This document shows positions 34,240 through 43,607 of a stretch of DNA of 64,000 bases, in pieces. The position numbers and the translations under genes were made by a program. Numbering within the stretch: the first letter of the stretch is position 1; each line of letters opens with the position of its first letter. The notes beneath the pieces were generated by a model. That model was not told where the DNA came from. It did no database searches and saw only the letters and a list, made by a program, of their open reading frames with translations. The stretch lies in contig NZ_JAGSPN010000017.1 of NCBI RefSeq assembly GCF_018139685.1, positions 1 to 64,000 on the forward strand, written 5' to 3'. The stretch comes from Cognatundibacterium luofuense (GTDB lineage: Bacteria > Pseudomonadota > Gammaproteobacteria > Burkholderiales > Burkholderiaceae_D).

Positions 34240-35778
34240 ATGTCAGAAATCAACCAAGCAACTGTCAGCAGCGAAGTGCATGCCGACGACAATGCCATTA
34301 TTGCAGAACGCCGTGCCAAGCTGGACGCGATCCGCAAGAAAGGCATCGCGTTTCCAAATGATTTCCGTCCTCAGCACAAGGCTTCTGACCTGCAGGCACA
34401 GTACGCGGAGCAAAGCCGCGAAGAACTGGAAAGTCTGAATGTGGAAGTTGTTGTCGCGGGCCGCATGATGCTCAAGCGTGAAGCAGGTAAGAAAGCTGCA
34501 TTTGCGACTTTGCAGGATGCATCCGGTCTCAAAGCAGATGGCCGCATTCAGATTTATGTGACACAGGATAAAACCGGCGAAGAAGCGATGGAAGCTTTCC
34601 GTCACTACGACCTCGGCGACATTCTGGGCATCCGTGGTGTACTGTTCAAAACCAAAACTGACGAACTGACGATTAAAGTTACCGAACTGCGTTTGCTGAC
34701 CAAGTCTCTGCGCCCTCTGCCGGACAAGTTCCATGGCCTGTCGAATCAGGAAATGAAATACCGTCAGCGTTACGTTGATCTGATCACCAGTGAAGAAACC
34801 CGTCGCACATTCAAAGCACGCACAGCAGCGATGACTTCGATCCGTAACTTCATGGCCAGCCATGACTTTATGGAAGTTGAAACACCAATGCTGCACGCAA
34901 TCCCGGGTGGTGCAGCAGCAAAACCATTCATCACCCATCACAATGCGCTGGACATGGAAATGTTCCTGCGTATTGCACCAGAGCTGTATCTGAAGCGTCT
35001 GGTCGTTGGCGGCTTTGAGCGCGTGTTTGAGGTTAACCGTAACTTCCGTAACGAAGGCGTTTCTCCACGCCACAATCCGGAATTCACCATGATGGAATTC
35101 TATGCAGCCTATGTTGACTACAAATGGCTGATGGACTTCACTGAACAAGTGATTCGTAAAGCAGCAGAAGACGCACACGGCACCGCCGTTCTGACCTATC
35201 AGGGCAAAGAGCTGGATCTGAGCAAACCGTTTGAACGTCTGACCATCGTTGGTGCAATCAATAAATACGCGCCGGGTTATACCGATGAACAGCTGCACGA
35301 TGTCGCGTTCCTGAAAGCAGAACTGGCGAAATTCGGCGTCAAACCGCTGGCTACCGCTGGCCTCGGCGCGCTGCAACTGGCACTGTTTGAAGAAACCGCA
35401 GAGTCCCAACTGTGGAATCCGACTTACATCATCGACTATCCGGTTGAAGTTTCGCCGCTGGCACGTGCATCCGACACGGTTGCAGGCATCACTGAACGTT
35501 TTGAACTGTTCATGACAGGTCGCGAAATTGCGAACGGCTTCTCTGAATTGAATGATTCTGAAGATCAGGCTGCCCGCTTTATGGCGCAGGTTGCTGCGAA
35601 AGAAGCCGGTGACGATGAAGCAATGTATTACGATGCCGACTATATCCGCGCACTCGAATATGGTCTGCCACCAACCGGTGGTTGCGGTATCGGCATCGAC
35701 CGCCTGATGATGCTGATTACAGATTCTCCGAACATCCGTGACGTGATTCTGTTCCCGCACCTGCGTCGCGAAGACTGA
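34240..35778 (+). CDS. lysS: Lysyl-tRNA synthetase, class II
   Basis: The 512-residue cytosolic enzyme charges tRNA-Lys. An OB-fold anticodon-binding domain (about residues 70-175) is followed by the class II catalytic core with motif 2 ([19 protein letters not shown]) and motif 3 ([14 protein letters not shown]). PELYLKRL is the lysine-pocket block. Length is normal. It follows prfB, a pairing also found in E. coli. A terminator lies 31 bases after the stop. Confidence 0.97.
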   Translation: MSEINQATVSSEVHADDNAIIAERRAKLDAIRKKGIAFPNDFRPQHKASDLQAQYAEQSREELESLNVEVVVAGRMMLKREAGKKAAFATLQDASGLKADGRIQIYVTQDKTGEEAMEAFRHYDLGDILGIRGVLFKTKTDELTIKVTELRLLTKSLRPLPDKFHGLSNQEMKYRQRYVDLITSEETRRTFKARTAAMTSIRNFMASHDFMEVETPMLHAIPGGAAAKPFITHHNALDMEMFLRIAPELYLKRLVVGGFERVFEVNRNFRNEGVSPRHNPEFTMMEFYAAYVDYKWLMDFTEQVIRKAAEDAHGTAVLTYQGKELDLSKPFERLTIVGAINKYAPGYTDEQLHDVAFLKAELAKFGVKPLATAGLGALQLALFEETAESQLWNPTYIIDYPVEVSPLARASDTVAGITERFELFMTGREIANGFSELNDSEDQAARFMAQVAAKEAGDDEAMYYDADYIRALEYGLPPTGGCGIGIDRLMMLITDSPNIRDVILFPHLRRED

Positions 35779-35802
35779 TGTAATCTGAACTTCTGCACAA
35801 AA

Positions 35803-35843
35803 AAGACGAAGGGACTGTATGATTGCAGTCCCTTTTCTTTTTT
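35803..35843 (+). terminator. Terminator of lysS
   Basis: AAGGGACTG at 35809-35817 pairs with CAGTCCCTT at 35826-35834, with a T-rich tail. The tail ends about ten bases before the ATG of the ABC transporter gene, so that gene needs read-through or its own signal. Confidence 0.8.
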
Positions 35844-35853
35844 GCATGCCTTT

Positions 35854-37644
35854 ATGTCTGCTGCCTCCCTGCACCCGCTAAAGCGCCTGTTGCGCTACGC
35901 CAATAACTACCGGCGCGATTTTCAACTGGCGACACTGTATTCCATTCTCAATAAATTTTTTGATGTATTGCCTGAAGTACTGATCGGCGTAGCGGTTGAT
36001 ATCGTCGTCAATGGTGAAAAGAGCTTTCTGGCACGTGAAATTCTCGGTCAGTTCGGCATCACCCAGACCTGGCATCAACTGATTTTGCTGGGCGCACTGA
36101 ATGCTCTGATCTGGATGGGCGAATCCTGGTTTGAATATTTGCTTTGCCTGCGCTGGCGCAAACTGGCGCAGAACTTGCAACACGATCTACGCCTGGATGC
36201 ATATGACCACGTGCAAAAGCTGGATATGGCGTATTTTGAAAATCAGCGCACCGGCAACCTGATGTCTGTGATGAACGAAGATATCAACCAGATGGAGCGC
36301 TTTCTGAACGGCGGCGCAAACCAGATTATTCAGGTGGTTTGTTCATCGTTAATGGTTGGAACCGTGTTCTTCGTTCTGCAACCTAAACTTGCTGTGATTG
36401 CCCTGCTACCTGTCCCTGCAATTTTGTTTGGTGCTTTCTGGTTCCAGAAAAAACTTGCTCCGCGTTATGCAAAAGTACGCGAAGCGGCCGGTGATGTCAG
36501 CGCACGCCTGAATAATAATTTACTAGGCCTCGCCACGATTAAAGCTTTCGCAACCGAAGAGTTCGAAAAGCAGCACATCGAGCAAGCCAGTAAGGCATAC
36601 AAAGAAGCAAATGCTGCAGCTATTGCAGTCAGCTCAGCAATTACACCCGTGATCCGGATGGCAATTCTGGCAGGGTTCACCGCCACACTGGTGTACGGTG
36701 GCTGGCTGACGCTTCATGATGAGCTTGCAGTCGGCGCATATTCCGTACTTGTCTATCTGACCCAGCGTCTGTTATGGCCAATGACTGGCCTTGCGGAAGT
36801 GGCTGACATGTATCAGCGGTCGATGTCCGCGATTGAACGTGCGATGAACCTGATCGATACAAAAATCCAGATCAGCTACGCAGGAAATACTCTTTCTGCG
36901 AATGACGTCAAAGGCGAAATTGCCTTTGAAAACGTCAACTTTAGCTACGGTGATCAAAGCACCCTGAAAGATATCAGTCTGACGATTCCGGCAGGAAAGA
37001 CCGTTGCATTTGTTGGCTCGACCGGCTCCGGAAAATCTACGCTGGTAAAACTTTTATTGCGCTTCTACACACCGCGATCCGGACATATTTTGCTGGATGG
37101 TCAGAAAAGTGATCAGATCAATCTTCAGGATTTACGCCGGGTCATCGGGTACGTGGCACAGGACAGTTTCCTGACGGATGGCACTATTGCAGAAAATATT
37201 GCATACGGCATGAGCAATGCCAGTGATGAAGCGATTTACGATGCAGCACGCGCGGCAGAAGCGCTTGAGTTTATCGAAAAATTACCGCTTGGATTCGCTA
37301 CCAAAATCGGTGAGCGCGGACAGAAATTGTCTGGCGGCCAGCGCCAGCGCCTCGCTCTTGCGCGTGCGATTCTGAAGAATCCGCCAGTTCTGATTCTTGA
37401 TGAAGCAACCAGTGCTGTCGATAACGAAACCGAAGCTGCAATTCAGCGTAGTCTGGATGTCATCAGCCGCAACCGAACCACTATTATTATTGCGCATCGA
37501 TTATCGACAATTCGCAACGCGGATCTGATTTGTGTATTAGAAAACGGTAAAATCACTGAGTCCGGAACCCACCAGACATTGCTGCAAAATCAGGGGATGT
37601 ATGCAGCGCTGTGGAAATTGCAAACGGGTGAACGTACTCACTAA
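35854..37644 (+). CDS. ABC exporter, fused membrane and ATPase domains
   Basis: The 596-residue half-transporter has an N-terminal membrane domain with about six segments (about 1-330) and a C-terminal ATPase domain: Walker A FVGSTGSGKST, signature LSGGQRQRLALARA, Walker B VLILDEATSAVD, H-loop IIIAHRLST. It resembles lipid and drug exporters of the MsbA/MDR class; a homodimer is expected. The substrate is unknown. The start is uncertain: the ATG at 35854 lies right behind the lysS terminator with no good ribosome site, and a TTG at 35842 is the alternative. The cupin gene follows in the same direction. Confidence 0.85.
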   Translation: MSAASLHPLKRLLRYANNYRRDFQLATLYSILNKFFDVLPEVLIGVAVDIVVNGEKSFLAREILGQFGITQTWHQLILLGALNALIWMGESWFEYLLCLRWRKLAQNLQHDLRLDAYDHVQKLDMAYFENQRTGNLMSVMNEDINQMERFLNGGANQIIQVVCSSLMVGTVFFVLQPKLAVIALLPVPAILFGAFWFQKKLAPRYAKVREAAGDVSARLNNNLLGLATIKAFATEEFEKQHIEQASKAYKEANAAAIAVSSAITPVIRMAILAGFTATLVYGGWLTLHDELAVGAYSVLVYLTQRLLWPMTGLAEVADMYQRSMSAIERAMNLIDTKIQISYAGNTLSANDVKGEIAFENVNFSYGDQSTLKDISLTIPAGKTVAFVGSTGSGKSTLVKLLLRFYTPRSGHILLDGQKSDQINLQDLRRVIGYVAQDSFLTDGTIAENIAYGMSNASDEAIYDAARAAEALEFIEKLPLGFATKIGERGQKLSGGQRQRLALARAILKNPPVLILDEATSAVDNETEAAIQRSLDVISRNRTTIIIAHRLSTIRNADLICVLENGKITESGTHQTLLQNQGMYAALWKLQTGERTH

Positions 37645-37669
37645 TCAGATAAAAAAGACTATCCATTCC

Positions 37670-38134
37670 ATGAAACGCATTTTATTTTCCGGTATCGCTG
37701 GTGCAGTCGTCACTCTGGCCGCCACCCAGATATTTAATATTCTTGAACACCGTAACAATATCGCCGCACCAAGCAGTGCTGCGGGTCACCCCCAACTCAA
37801 ACCACTGGATGTCAATCCTGCCTGGGTGATTGATGGCAAGCCCAACTTCCGTGCCACAGAGTTTTTTAAATCCAGCGACGGGAAAACCAGCTCCGGCATC
37901 TTTGAATGCGATGCCAGCTCTTTTGAGTGGCACTATTCACACGACGAAGCGATCTACATTCTCGAAGGCGGCGTTGAACTGGAGTATCTTGGAAAGAAAT
38001 TCAACCTTCAGGCCGGTGACAGTGCGTTCTTCCGTGCAGGAACTGTCGCACGCTGGAAAGTACCGCAACATGTCCGGAAAACATGGACGCTGTATGACGC
38101 AGGCAAATTAGCGCGCAAATTTGCACCTGTCTGA
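37670..38134 (+). CDS. Cupin-domain protein with N-terminal membrane anchor
   Basis: The 154-residue protein has an N-terminal hydrophobic segment (RILFSGIAGAVVTLAATQIF), either an uncleaved anchor or a signal peptide. A cupin_3/DUF861-type domain follows: SSFEWHYSHDEAIYILEGGV and LQAGDSAFFRAGTVARW hold the two conserved motifs. Such domains may be structural or enzymatic; the metal-binding residues are incomplete (His-Tyr-Ser-His and Glu). It follows the ABC exporter gene by 25 bases and may be cotranscribed. A terminator follows at 38161. Confidence 0.75.
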   Translation: MKRILFSGIAGAVVTLAATQIFNILEHRNNIAAPSSAAGHPQLKPLDVNPAWVIDGKPNFRATEFFKSSDGKTSSGIFECDASSFEWHYSHDEAIYILEGGVELEYLGKKFNLQAGDSAFFRAGTVARWKVPQHVRKTWTLYDAGKLARKFAPV

Positions 38135-38158
38135 GTTTTCGCTTTGCCCGAAAGCGAG

Positions 38159-38185
38159 AAAAGGCTGCACTCTGTGCAGCCTTTT
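38159..38185 (+). terminator. Terminator after the cupin gene
   Basis: AAGGCTGCAC at 38161-38170 and GTGCAGCCTT at 38174-38183 form a perfect 10-bp stem with a T-rich tail. It also lies just beyond the convergent FAD-enzyme gene. Confidence 0.85.
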
Positions 38186-38200
38186 TATTTTAAGTTGAAC

Positions 38201-39199
38201 TCAGCTACCCGCTTTTTTGCTGAGACTTAATGCACTGAGGAAGGCATTTTCGACTTTACCTCCCCCATCGAGTCCAGCTCTGAACCAGTCACCACAGACA
38301 CCAATCCCATATTCATCTGAATACAGGTAATCCGCATCCAGTGGATTTTCGGCCTGCGCATATGCCCAACGATGAACAACGGCGTGCATAGGTTGAATAT
38401 GACTACCGGTTTCTTCGTGAAACGCCTTCAGCATTTTTTCAAGAACACGCTCTGGCTCATCACGCAAATGCTCCTCGCTCCATGCAGGGCCTGCCTGTGC
38501 AACCCAACGCTCGCCAGGGCGATGTCCAGGCTTAGAATTATCTCTTGCGATCCAGTTCAGGCGATGACTATTCACAAAAGCAGCGTCATACGGCAAATTC
38601 AGCTCAAAAGAAAATCCCAGCATCATAGTCCAGCAAGGTGACATGTGTACGCCACTCGCCTGCGCTGCCAGTTCCGGGACTACAGACAATAAGGGCGCTG
38701 CTTGTTCTGCCGGTACAGCGAGAATCACACGATCGAAAGGCCCTGCTGTTGCTTCTATCTCCACGGTCGGACAACGAAAACGCAGTAACCACTGGCCATC
38801 CAACCGCTCGCATGCGGTAATCGTGTGTTCAGTGCGAACGTCGAGTCCGTGCTGCAATTGTTTACCAAGCGAATTCATACCAGGCACAGCAACAAAACGG
38901 GCCGTTTTCTTTTTCTCAGCAGTCACCTGCCCGTGCTCCAGGGCAACGACACGCGCATCCCATTCTGTAACCCATCCGTGCTTTATCCAGTCAGACACTT
39001 CCTTCCTGAATCTGTCTGTCCGGGCAGTAAAATACTGGGCACCATGATCGAACCCGCCCAGCTCAGTCTGGCGAGTACTCATACGGCCACTGACTCCCAT
39101 CGCTTTTTCATAGACGGTGACGTGATGTCCTGCATGTTGCAAATGTCGCGCAGCCGTCAAACCTGCAAGCCCGCTACCGATCACAGCAATATTCAGCAT
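38201..39199 (-). CDS. FAD-dependent amine oxidase-like (renalase-type) oxidoreductase
   Basis: The 332-residue protein begins with the dinucleotide-binding motif VIGSGLAGLTAARHL, then VYEKAMGVSGRMSTRQ, and GGFDHGAQYFTAR. This is the FAD/NAD(P)-binding group that includes renalase-like proteins. C-terminal motif GVCGDWFRAGLDGGGKVENA closes the FAD site. Substrates of bacterial members are mostly unknown; beta-NAD(P)H isomers are one possibility. It lies downstream of the CBS gene but is separated by a terminator. Confidence 0.78.
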   Translation of the reverse strand: MLNIAVIGSGLAGLTAARHLQHAGHHVTVYEKAMGVSGRMSTRQTELGGFDHGAQYFTARTDRFRKEVSDWIKHGWVTEWDARVVALEHGQVTAEKKKTARFVAVPGMNSLGKQLQHGLDVRTEHTITACERLDGQWLLRFRCPTVEIEATAGPFDRVILAVPAEQAAPLLSVVPELAAQASGVHMSPCWTMMLGFSFELNLPYDAAFVNSHRLNWIARDNSKPGHRPGERWVAQAGPAWSEEHLRDEPERVLEKMLKAFHEETGSHIQPMHAVVHRWAYAQAENPLDADYLYSDEYGIGVCGDWFRAGLDGGGKVENAFLSALSLSKKAGS

Positions 39200-39234
39200 G
39201 AATTACTCCTGTTCCAACAATAAAATTCACCAAC

Positions 39235-39260
39235 AAAAAAGCCCGCTCTGTTAAGCGGGC
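39235..39260 (-). terminator. Terminator of the CBS-domain gene
   Basis: GCCCGC at 39241-39246 pairs with GCGGGC at 39255-39260; the minus strand continues with six T residues. Confidence 0.75.
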
Positions 39261-39280
39261 CATCGTCAAACATTACAGCG

Positions 39281-39733
39281 TTATTCTTCACCTTCCTGCG
39301 CAGGCCAGTCACGAATATACGCCTTCAGCATTTTATTTTCAAAGCTCTGGGCTTCCAGAACAGCCTTCGCCACATCATAAAACGAAATCACGCCCAGTAA
39401 AGTTCTTGCATCCATAACCGGCAAGTAGCGGGAATGCTTCTCCAGCATCATCCGGCGTACTTCGTTCACTTCAGTTTCCGGTGTCACAGTAATTGGATGA
39501 TCATCCATAAACTTACGAACAGTGCCGGCCTCAGTGAGTGTTCCCTTATTTCCATGAATGCCGCGAATCACTTCACGGAAAGTCAGAATACCTGCTAACT
39601 CGCCGTACTCCATCACCACGAGAGAACCAATATCTTTTTCTTCCATTACGCTGACTGCATCCATAATTGGCGTGTCTGGCGTTACGGTGTACAGGATGTT
39701 TCCTTTCACCTGCAGAATTTCAGATACCTTCAT
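39281..39733 (-). CDS. Tandem CBS-domain protein
   Basis: The 150-residue protein consists of two CBS domains (about residues 8-62 and 74-130): TPIMDAVSVMEEKDIGSLVV and ETEVNEVRRMMLEKHSRYLP. CBS pairs bind adenine nucleotides such as AMP, ATP or SAM and sense energy state. No effector domain is attached. The ATG at 39733 follows GGAGGAAAAA. A near-FNR-type site lies about 80 bases upstream (39814-39827), so anaerobic or redox control is possible. It diverges from the hydrolase gene at 40043. Confidence 0.85.
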   Translation of the reverse strand: MKVSEILQVKGNILYTVTPDTPIMDAVSVMEEKDIGSLVVMEYGELAGILTFREVIRGIHGNKGTLTEAGTVRKFMDDHPITVTPETEVNEVRRMMLEKHSRYLPVMDARTLLGVISFYDVAKAVLEAQSFENKMLKAYIRDWPAQEGEE

Positions 39734-39813
39734 TTTTTCCTCCGGGCGGGTCTGTTTTATAAACTGCATATCAATGTATCTTATGCGCTGCAAAAAATCC
39801 AGCCTGTACACAA

Positions 39814-39827
39814 TGGATATAAATCAA
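39814..39827. promoter_or_regulatory. FNR/ANR-like site upstream of the CBS gene
   Basis: TGGATATAAATCAA matches the FNR/ANR consensus TTGAT-N4-ATCAA at nine of ten positions. It lies about 81 bases before the CBS start codon, a workable distance. One mismatch and no experimental data make it a candidate only. Confidence 0.4.
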
Positions 39828-40042
39828 GAAACCTTGTACACGAAGCACTTTTTGAGAGTGCACCATGAGACTGGCGCAATCTCACAAACAACAGAACAAC
39901 GCCCCGTAAATTTTCAGGCTACTCATAAAAAGGCATAATTCGTGGGCATTTTCATTCCAGCTTCGTGGAAAGACGAAAATCCGGAATACCTGTGCGCTGC
40001 AACAATGAGGTTTTCTTCTAACAACTAATTCGATACAACAAA

Positions 40043-40852
40043 ATGAAACACTGCATACAAGGAAAGCAGGCATATATCGGTAACGGCGGAAAACCATGGT
40101 TGCCAGACCAGCCATGGATCTTGCTTTTACATGGCGCACAGAATGATCACAGCGTATGGGAAATGCAGGCGAAAACGATGGCACAAACAGGATGGAATGT
40201 CGTTTCTCCGGACTTACCTTGCCATGGGCAATCTGAAGGACAGCCACTGGTTACTATAAACGCGATGGCAGATTGGGTCGCGTCATTAATCACTGAATTA
40301 GGGATCATCAACCCAGTGATTGCCGGACACAGCATGGGCTCACTGATTGCAGCAGAATTAGCCACAAAATCTCAGATCGGGTGCAAGCAATTGATCTTGC
40401 TGGGGACTTCGTTACCAATGCCGGTATCTGATCAACTCCTTGTAATGACTAAGGAAAACCCTGCGGAGGCGATGCGCCTGATCTGCAAATGGTCGCACAA
40501 TCCTGGCAAGACACTTTGCGGCCCACACTCTGCTATGGATATTGCCAGTGCGAGCCAGCGACTGATGGAACGCATCCATCAGGAAAACTCAGCGTTGACG
40601 CTTTTTTCTGATATGAATGCCTGCAATACATATCAGCCAGATCTCAAAGCACTCCAAGACATTCTCATTCCTGTTCACGTGATAGCTGGTGAAGCCGATA
40701 AAATGACCCCTTTGGCGGCAGCCCGTAAAGCTGCCGAGTGCTTCCCTAATGGTCGGCTTCATAGCATTCCCTCTGCCGGGCACTCACTGATGACTGAATC
40801 AAGTAAAGAAATAACTGACTTAATGTTTTCTATTCTGAATCGCAGTTTATGA
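40043..40852 (+). CDS. Alpha/beta hydrolase
   Basis: The 269-residue protein has the alpha/beta hydrolase core: LLLHGAQNDHSVW (oxyanion region), GHSMGS nucleophile elbow, VIAGEADKMTPL (catalytic Asp) and AGHSLM (catalytic His). The substrate is unknown. Its stop overlaps the start of the LysE-type gene as ATGA, so the two are coupled. A product of this hydrolase may be exported by that transporter, but this is inference from gene order. Confidence 0.85.
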   Translation: MKHCIQGKQAYIGNGGKPWLPDQPWILLLHGAQNDHSVWEMQAKTMAQTGWNVVSPDLPCHGQSEGQPLVTINAMADWVASLITELGIINPVIAGHSMGSLIAAELATKSQIGCKQLILLGTSLPMPVSDQLLVMTKENPAEAMRLICKWSHNPGKTLCGPHSAMDIASASQRLMERIHQENSALTLFSDMNACNTYQPDLKALQDILIPVHVIAGEADKMTPLAAARKAAECFPNGRLHSIPSAGHSLMTESSKEITDLMFSILNRSL

Positions 40853-41466
40853 ATTACCAGAGCCTTGCTTTATTTACGCTGACAGAAGCAGCACTTTCAC
40901 TCTCACCAGGTCCAGCGGTGATGATGGTTATCACCTGCGCTCTGACACAGGGTTGGCGCCGGTCAGTCTATGCGACATTGGGAATTCTGAGCGGTAACGC
41001 GATTTATTTTGCGCTTTCTGCCAGTGGTATCAGCGGCGTAATACTGTCAGCTCCCGGATTGTTCGTTACGATCAAATATCTCGGTGCACTGTATCTTGTC
41101 TACCTTGGCGTATCTGCCCTGACAGGTCGCCCGTCACCATTGACTATCAGCCAATTGAAGAGAACATCTCAGTCTCCCATCAGTATTTACCTTCAGGCAT
41201 TGATGTTACAACTGACGAATCCGAAAACATTGCTAATGTTTATCGCAATTCTGCCCCAGTTCGTCGACGTATCACAACCTGTCGGTTACCAGATTTTACT
41301 GCTGGCAATTTGTTCGATTATTCCGGAATGGTTTATTTTGCTCGGCTACGGTATCGCGGCAAGCCGTACTCGACATTTGATTGCTGAGGAAAAATACGCC
41401 TTAATCACAGAGCGCGTCGCCGGACTTCTGGTCTTATTTGCCGCACTGATGGTTGTGATCAATTAA
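40849..41466 (+). CDS. LysE/RhtB-family amino acid exporter
   Basis: The 205-residue membrane protein has about six segments and the family start LTEAALSLSPGPAVMMVI, then YLGALYLVYLGVSAL and LQLTNPKTLLMFIAILPQF. Members export amino acids such as lysine, threonine or homoserine lactone. The substrate here is unknown. It is coupled to the hydrolase gene by the ATGA overlap. No terminator with a perfect stem was seen after it; the convergent sulfotransferase gene ends 79 bases on. Confidence 0.85.
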   Translation: MNYQSLALFTLTEAALSLSPGPAVMMVITCALTQGWRRSVYATLGILSGNAIYFALSASGISGVILSAPGLFVTIKYLGALYLVYLGVSALTGRPSPLTISQLKRTSQSPISIYLQALMLQLTNPKTLLMFIAILPQFVDVSQPVGYQILLLAICSIIPEWFILLGYGIAASRTRHLIAEEKYALITERVAGLLVLFAALMVVIN

Positions 41467-41544
41467 AGGCATGAAAAAATCAGGCACACGGACGTATAGC
41501 AAAGAGGGATTAGCTGAACACCAGTGCCTGATTACAAAATCTAT

Positions 41545-42579
41545 TTAAATCGTTCGCGTTGCGAGGCTATTCAGATAATCGGCGCGAAAACGTCTCAGAA
41601 TAAAATCTTTGAAGTTATTCTCTTTCAACCTGACCCAGGCTTCAGTTCGCTTCATTTTGGAAACAGCTTTCGCTTCCTCCAGCATAGACGAGCTTAAATG
41701 CGTTGCAGCCTTTGTCATACGTTCATACCCGTACAAATCCATCCATTCGCCGCAGATCGATTCAATCGCGTCAATTTCATCCAGTCTCAGCTGACTCAAA
41801 AACTTGTCTTTGTTTGCCATAATCGGTGCAAAACAATTACTTTCCCACAATGCAGACATACGGGAAATTTGCTGCGCCTCGGCAGAATGGGAAACATCCA
41901 GCATCTGGGGAAGAAATGCGATGCCAAAAAAAGTACAGATTCTGCGCAGAACAGTTTCCTGATCAGCCAGAAAATCTTCGTAACGGATGGTCAGCACACG
42001 ATCTGGCCATTTTTCGACGACATTTTTTGCTAAGGCATGCGCCTCGCACCAGGTCAGCGCATTCAAACGAGAATCATAATCATGGATGATTGCTTTGTTC
42101 ATTGAAGCAACCTGTGCTCTCGGATCACGAACAACATTCAGGAATAACATGTCAGGAAATAATGCCATCAGTTCATCGGCATACCGCACGCTATCCAGAG
42201 ATTTATCCATGACAACTCTTGCCTGATGCTGTTCACCGGCACGCAGCAACAATTCCCACAAAATACGATGCACTGAGCGCGGTTCGTCTCTTAATACCTC
42301 AAATAATTCTGCCGGATCAAAAACAATATCTTTCCACTTCACCATACTGACAGACTGCAGTCCAATAACATCCACCAGCAGACGGAAATAGTTTTCGTCG
42401 TTCGCCAAATCACCATACTGCGGTAACAAGGGCATGAAATCGATAATATGCAATGGATATGGCGAATAAAATTCAGGACTGTTATTCAATCGCAAACGCA
42501 GCGCATGACTTCCGCAGCGACGTAACGGGATCATCAATACAGGTCTTGGACGTGAATCACTTTTTTCTTGTATTGCCAT
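41545..42579 (-). CDS. PAPS-dependent sulfotransferase
   Basis: The 344-residue protein has the 5'-PAPS loop MIPLRRCGSHALRLRL at about residues 16-31 and the 3'-phosphate block NVVRDPRAQVASM at about 147-159. Both are typical sulfotransferase motifs. RYEDFLADQETVLRRICTFF is another family block. It should transfer sulfate from PAPS to a hydroxyl or amine on an unknown acceptor. The ATG at 42577-42579 follows AAGGAGATGTGCC. It is the last gene of an operon with APS kinase and a DHH phosphoesterase, which would supply PAPS and remove PAP. No signal peptide is seen. Confidence 0.8.
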   Translation of the reverse strand: MAIQEKSDSRPRPVLMIPLRRCGSHALRLRLNNSPEFYSPYPLHIIDFMPLLPQYGDLANDENYFRLLVDVIGLQSVSMVKWKDIVFDPAELFEVLRDEPRSVHRILWELLLRAGEQHQARVVMDKSLDSVRYADELMALFPDMLFLNVVRDPRAQVASMNKAIIHDYDSRLNALTWCEAHALAKNVVEKWPDRVLTIRYEDFLADQETVLRRICTFFGIAFLPQMLDVSHSAEAQQISRMSALWESNCFAPIMANKDKFLSQLRLDEIDAIESICGEWMDLYGYERMTKAATHLSSSMLEEAKAVSKMKRTEAWVRLKENNFKDFILRRFRADYLNSLATRTI

Positions 42580-42629
42580 GGCACATCTCCTTTTCTTCAC
42601 TGCGCACATGAGTCAGCCAGACAAATTCG

Positions 42630-43607
42630 TCAGCCGGAAAAATACTGAAAAAACTGCCGTACAAAATGGTCTAGTTCTGAGGTAGGTAATACATTAATTC
42701 CGCCAGCCCCACGACGACCACCACCGGTCTCAAACCGCTCACAGAAAATATTCGCGGGTAGCTGATCTGGCTTTGCCGATCGTATGCTGACAACAAACGC
42801 GGAATTCGCTTTCGGAACGATGACAGCACATGATTTCAAAGGATGGTCCGCCGTAAGCTGGTTGGCGAATTCTCCGGAAATTCGTCGCGCCCAAGACTGA
42901 TCCGGCAAAACATACAGAATGGCATCCTTGCCGGTTTCCGCAGGGTTCAGAGAATTAAGATACAAACGGTCGCTGTGATACCCTCTTTGCAGGGTTCTGA
43001 AGGCGCTTGCCTCGTCAATCATGTGAAAAGGATCTTTATACTGACTCACCTCTGCATACAACAACGCCGGATGAAAATGCAGATCTGCCAGCGACTCACC
43101 ATAAGCGTTGTAATTCAACAGCTTTCCTAATTCACAAAGCTGCCCGGACTGATGCTCTGTTAACTCAATTTTTTCAGCCCATTTACGCGCAACATCGTTC
43201 AGATTATCGCCATAGGCAGCGACAATTGCCCATTCCGGGTAACGCCCTTCCAGTGCATTATTTACGAGAATGCTGCTGCAAACTTTAGGGTGTTCGTCCC
43301 AGTGCAATGACAAACGCGGATGTTCAAACCTGTTACTGGCACTATGGTGATCAAAATACGTAATCGCTGCCCCTGCATCCAGTAAGCGACGTATCGATGG
43401 AACATTCTGATCAAAACTGATATCGAACACAGTAATGTTATCTCCCGACGCCGCATTAAGATTTTTTAACAGACTAATATCGCGTTTGGCACCAGTGACC
43501 AACTCTGCATCCGCAGGGAATGCCATACGCCACATGTGAACAGCACAGATTCCATCGGCATCGCCATTAAAAACATCAATATCTCTGCCGCTCGCGGTAA
43601 GTGACAT
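42630..43607 (-). CDS. DHH-family phosphoesterase (possible PAP/nanoRNA phosphatase)
   Basis: The 325-residue protein has the DHH blocks: DVFNGDADGICAVHM (residues 11-25), FDISFDQ, TYFDHHSAS (DHH at 86-88), AAYGDNLND and a C-terminal DHHA1-type GGGRRGAGGINVLP near residue 300. The family includes NrnA, which degrades short RNA and converts PAP to AMP. Its gene sits between APS kinase and sulfotransferase; its ATG overlaps the cysC stop as TAATG. A PAP-removing role is therefore likely but inferred. Alternatives are nanoRNase or cyclic-dinucleotide phosphodiesterase. Confidence 0.8.
   Translation of the reverse strand: MSLTASGRDIDVFNGDADGICAVHMWRMAFPADAELVTGAKRDISLLKNLNAASGDNITVFDISFDQNVPSIRRLLDAGAAITYFDHHSASNRFEHPRLSLHWDEHPKVCSSILVNNALEGRYPEWAIVAAYGDNLNDVARKWAEKIELTEHQSGQLCELGKLLNYNAYGESLADLHFHPALLYAEVSQYKDPFHMIDEASAFRTLQRGYHSDRLYLNSLNPAETGKDAILYVLPDQSWARRISGEFANQLTADHPLKSCAVIVPKANSAFVVSIRSAKPDQLPANIFCERFETGGGRRGAGGINVLPTSELDHFVRQFFQYFSG

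Noticed and set aside
34243-35874. 543-codon open frame on the minus strand opposite lysS
   Set aside because: It is antisense to lysS throughout, has a Cys/Phe/Gln-rich translation and no recognisable motif. It is a codon-usage artefact.
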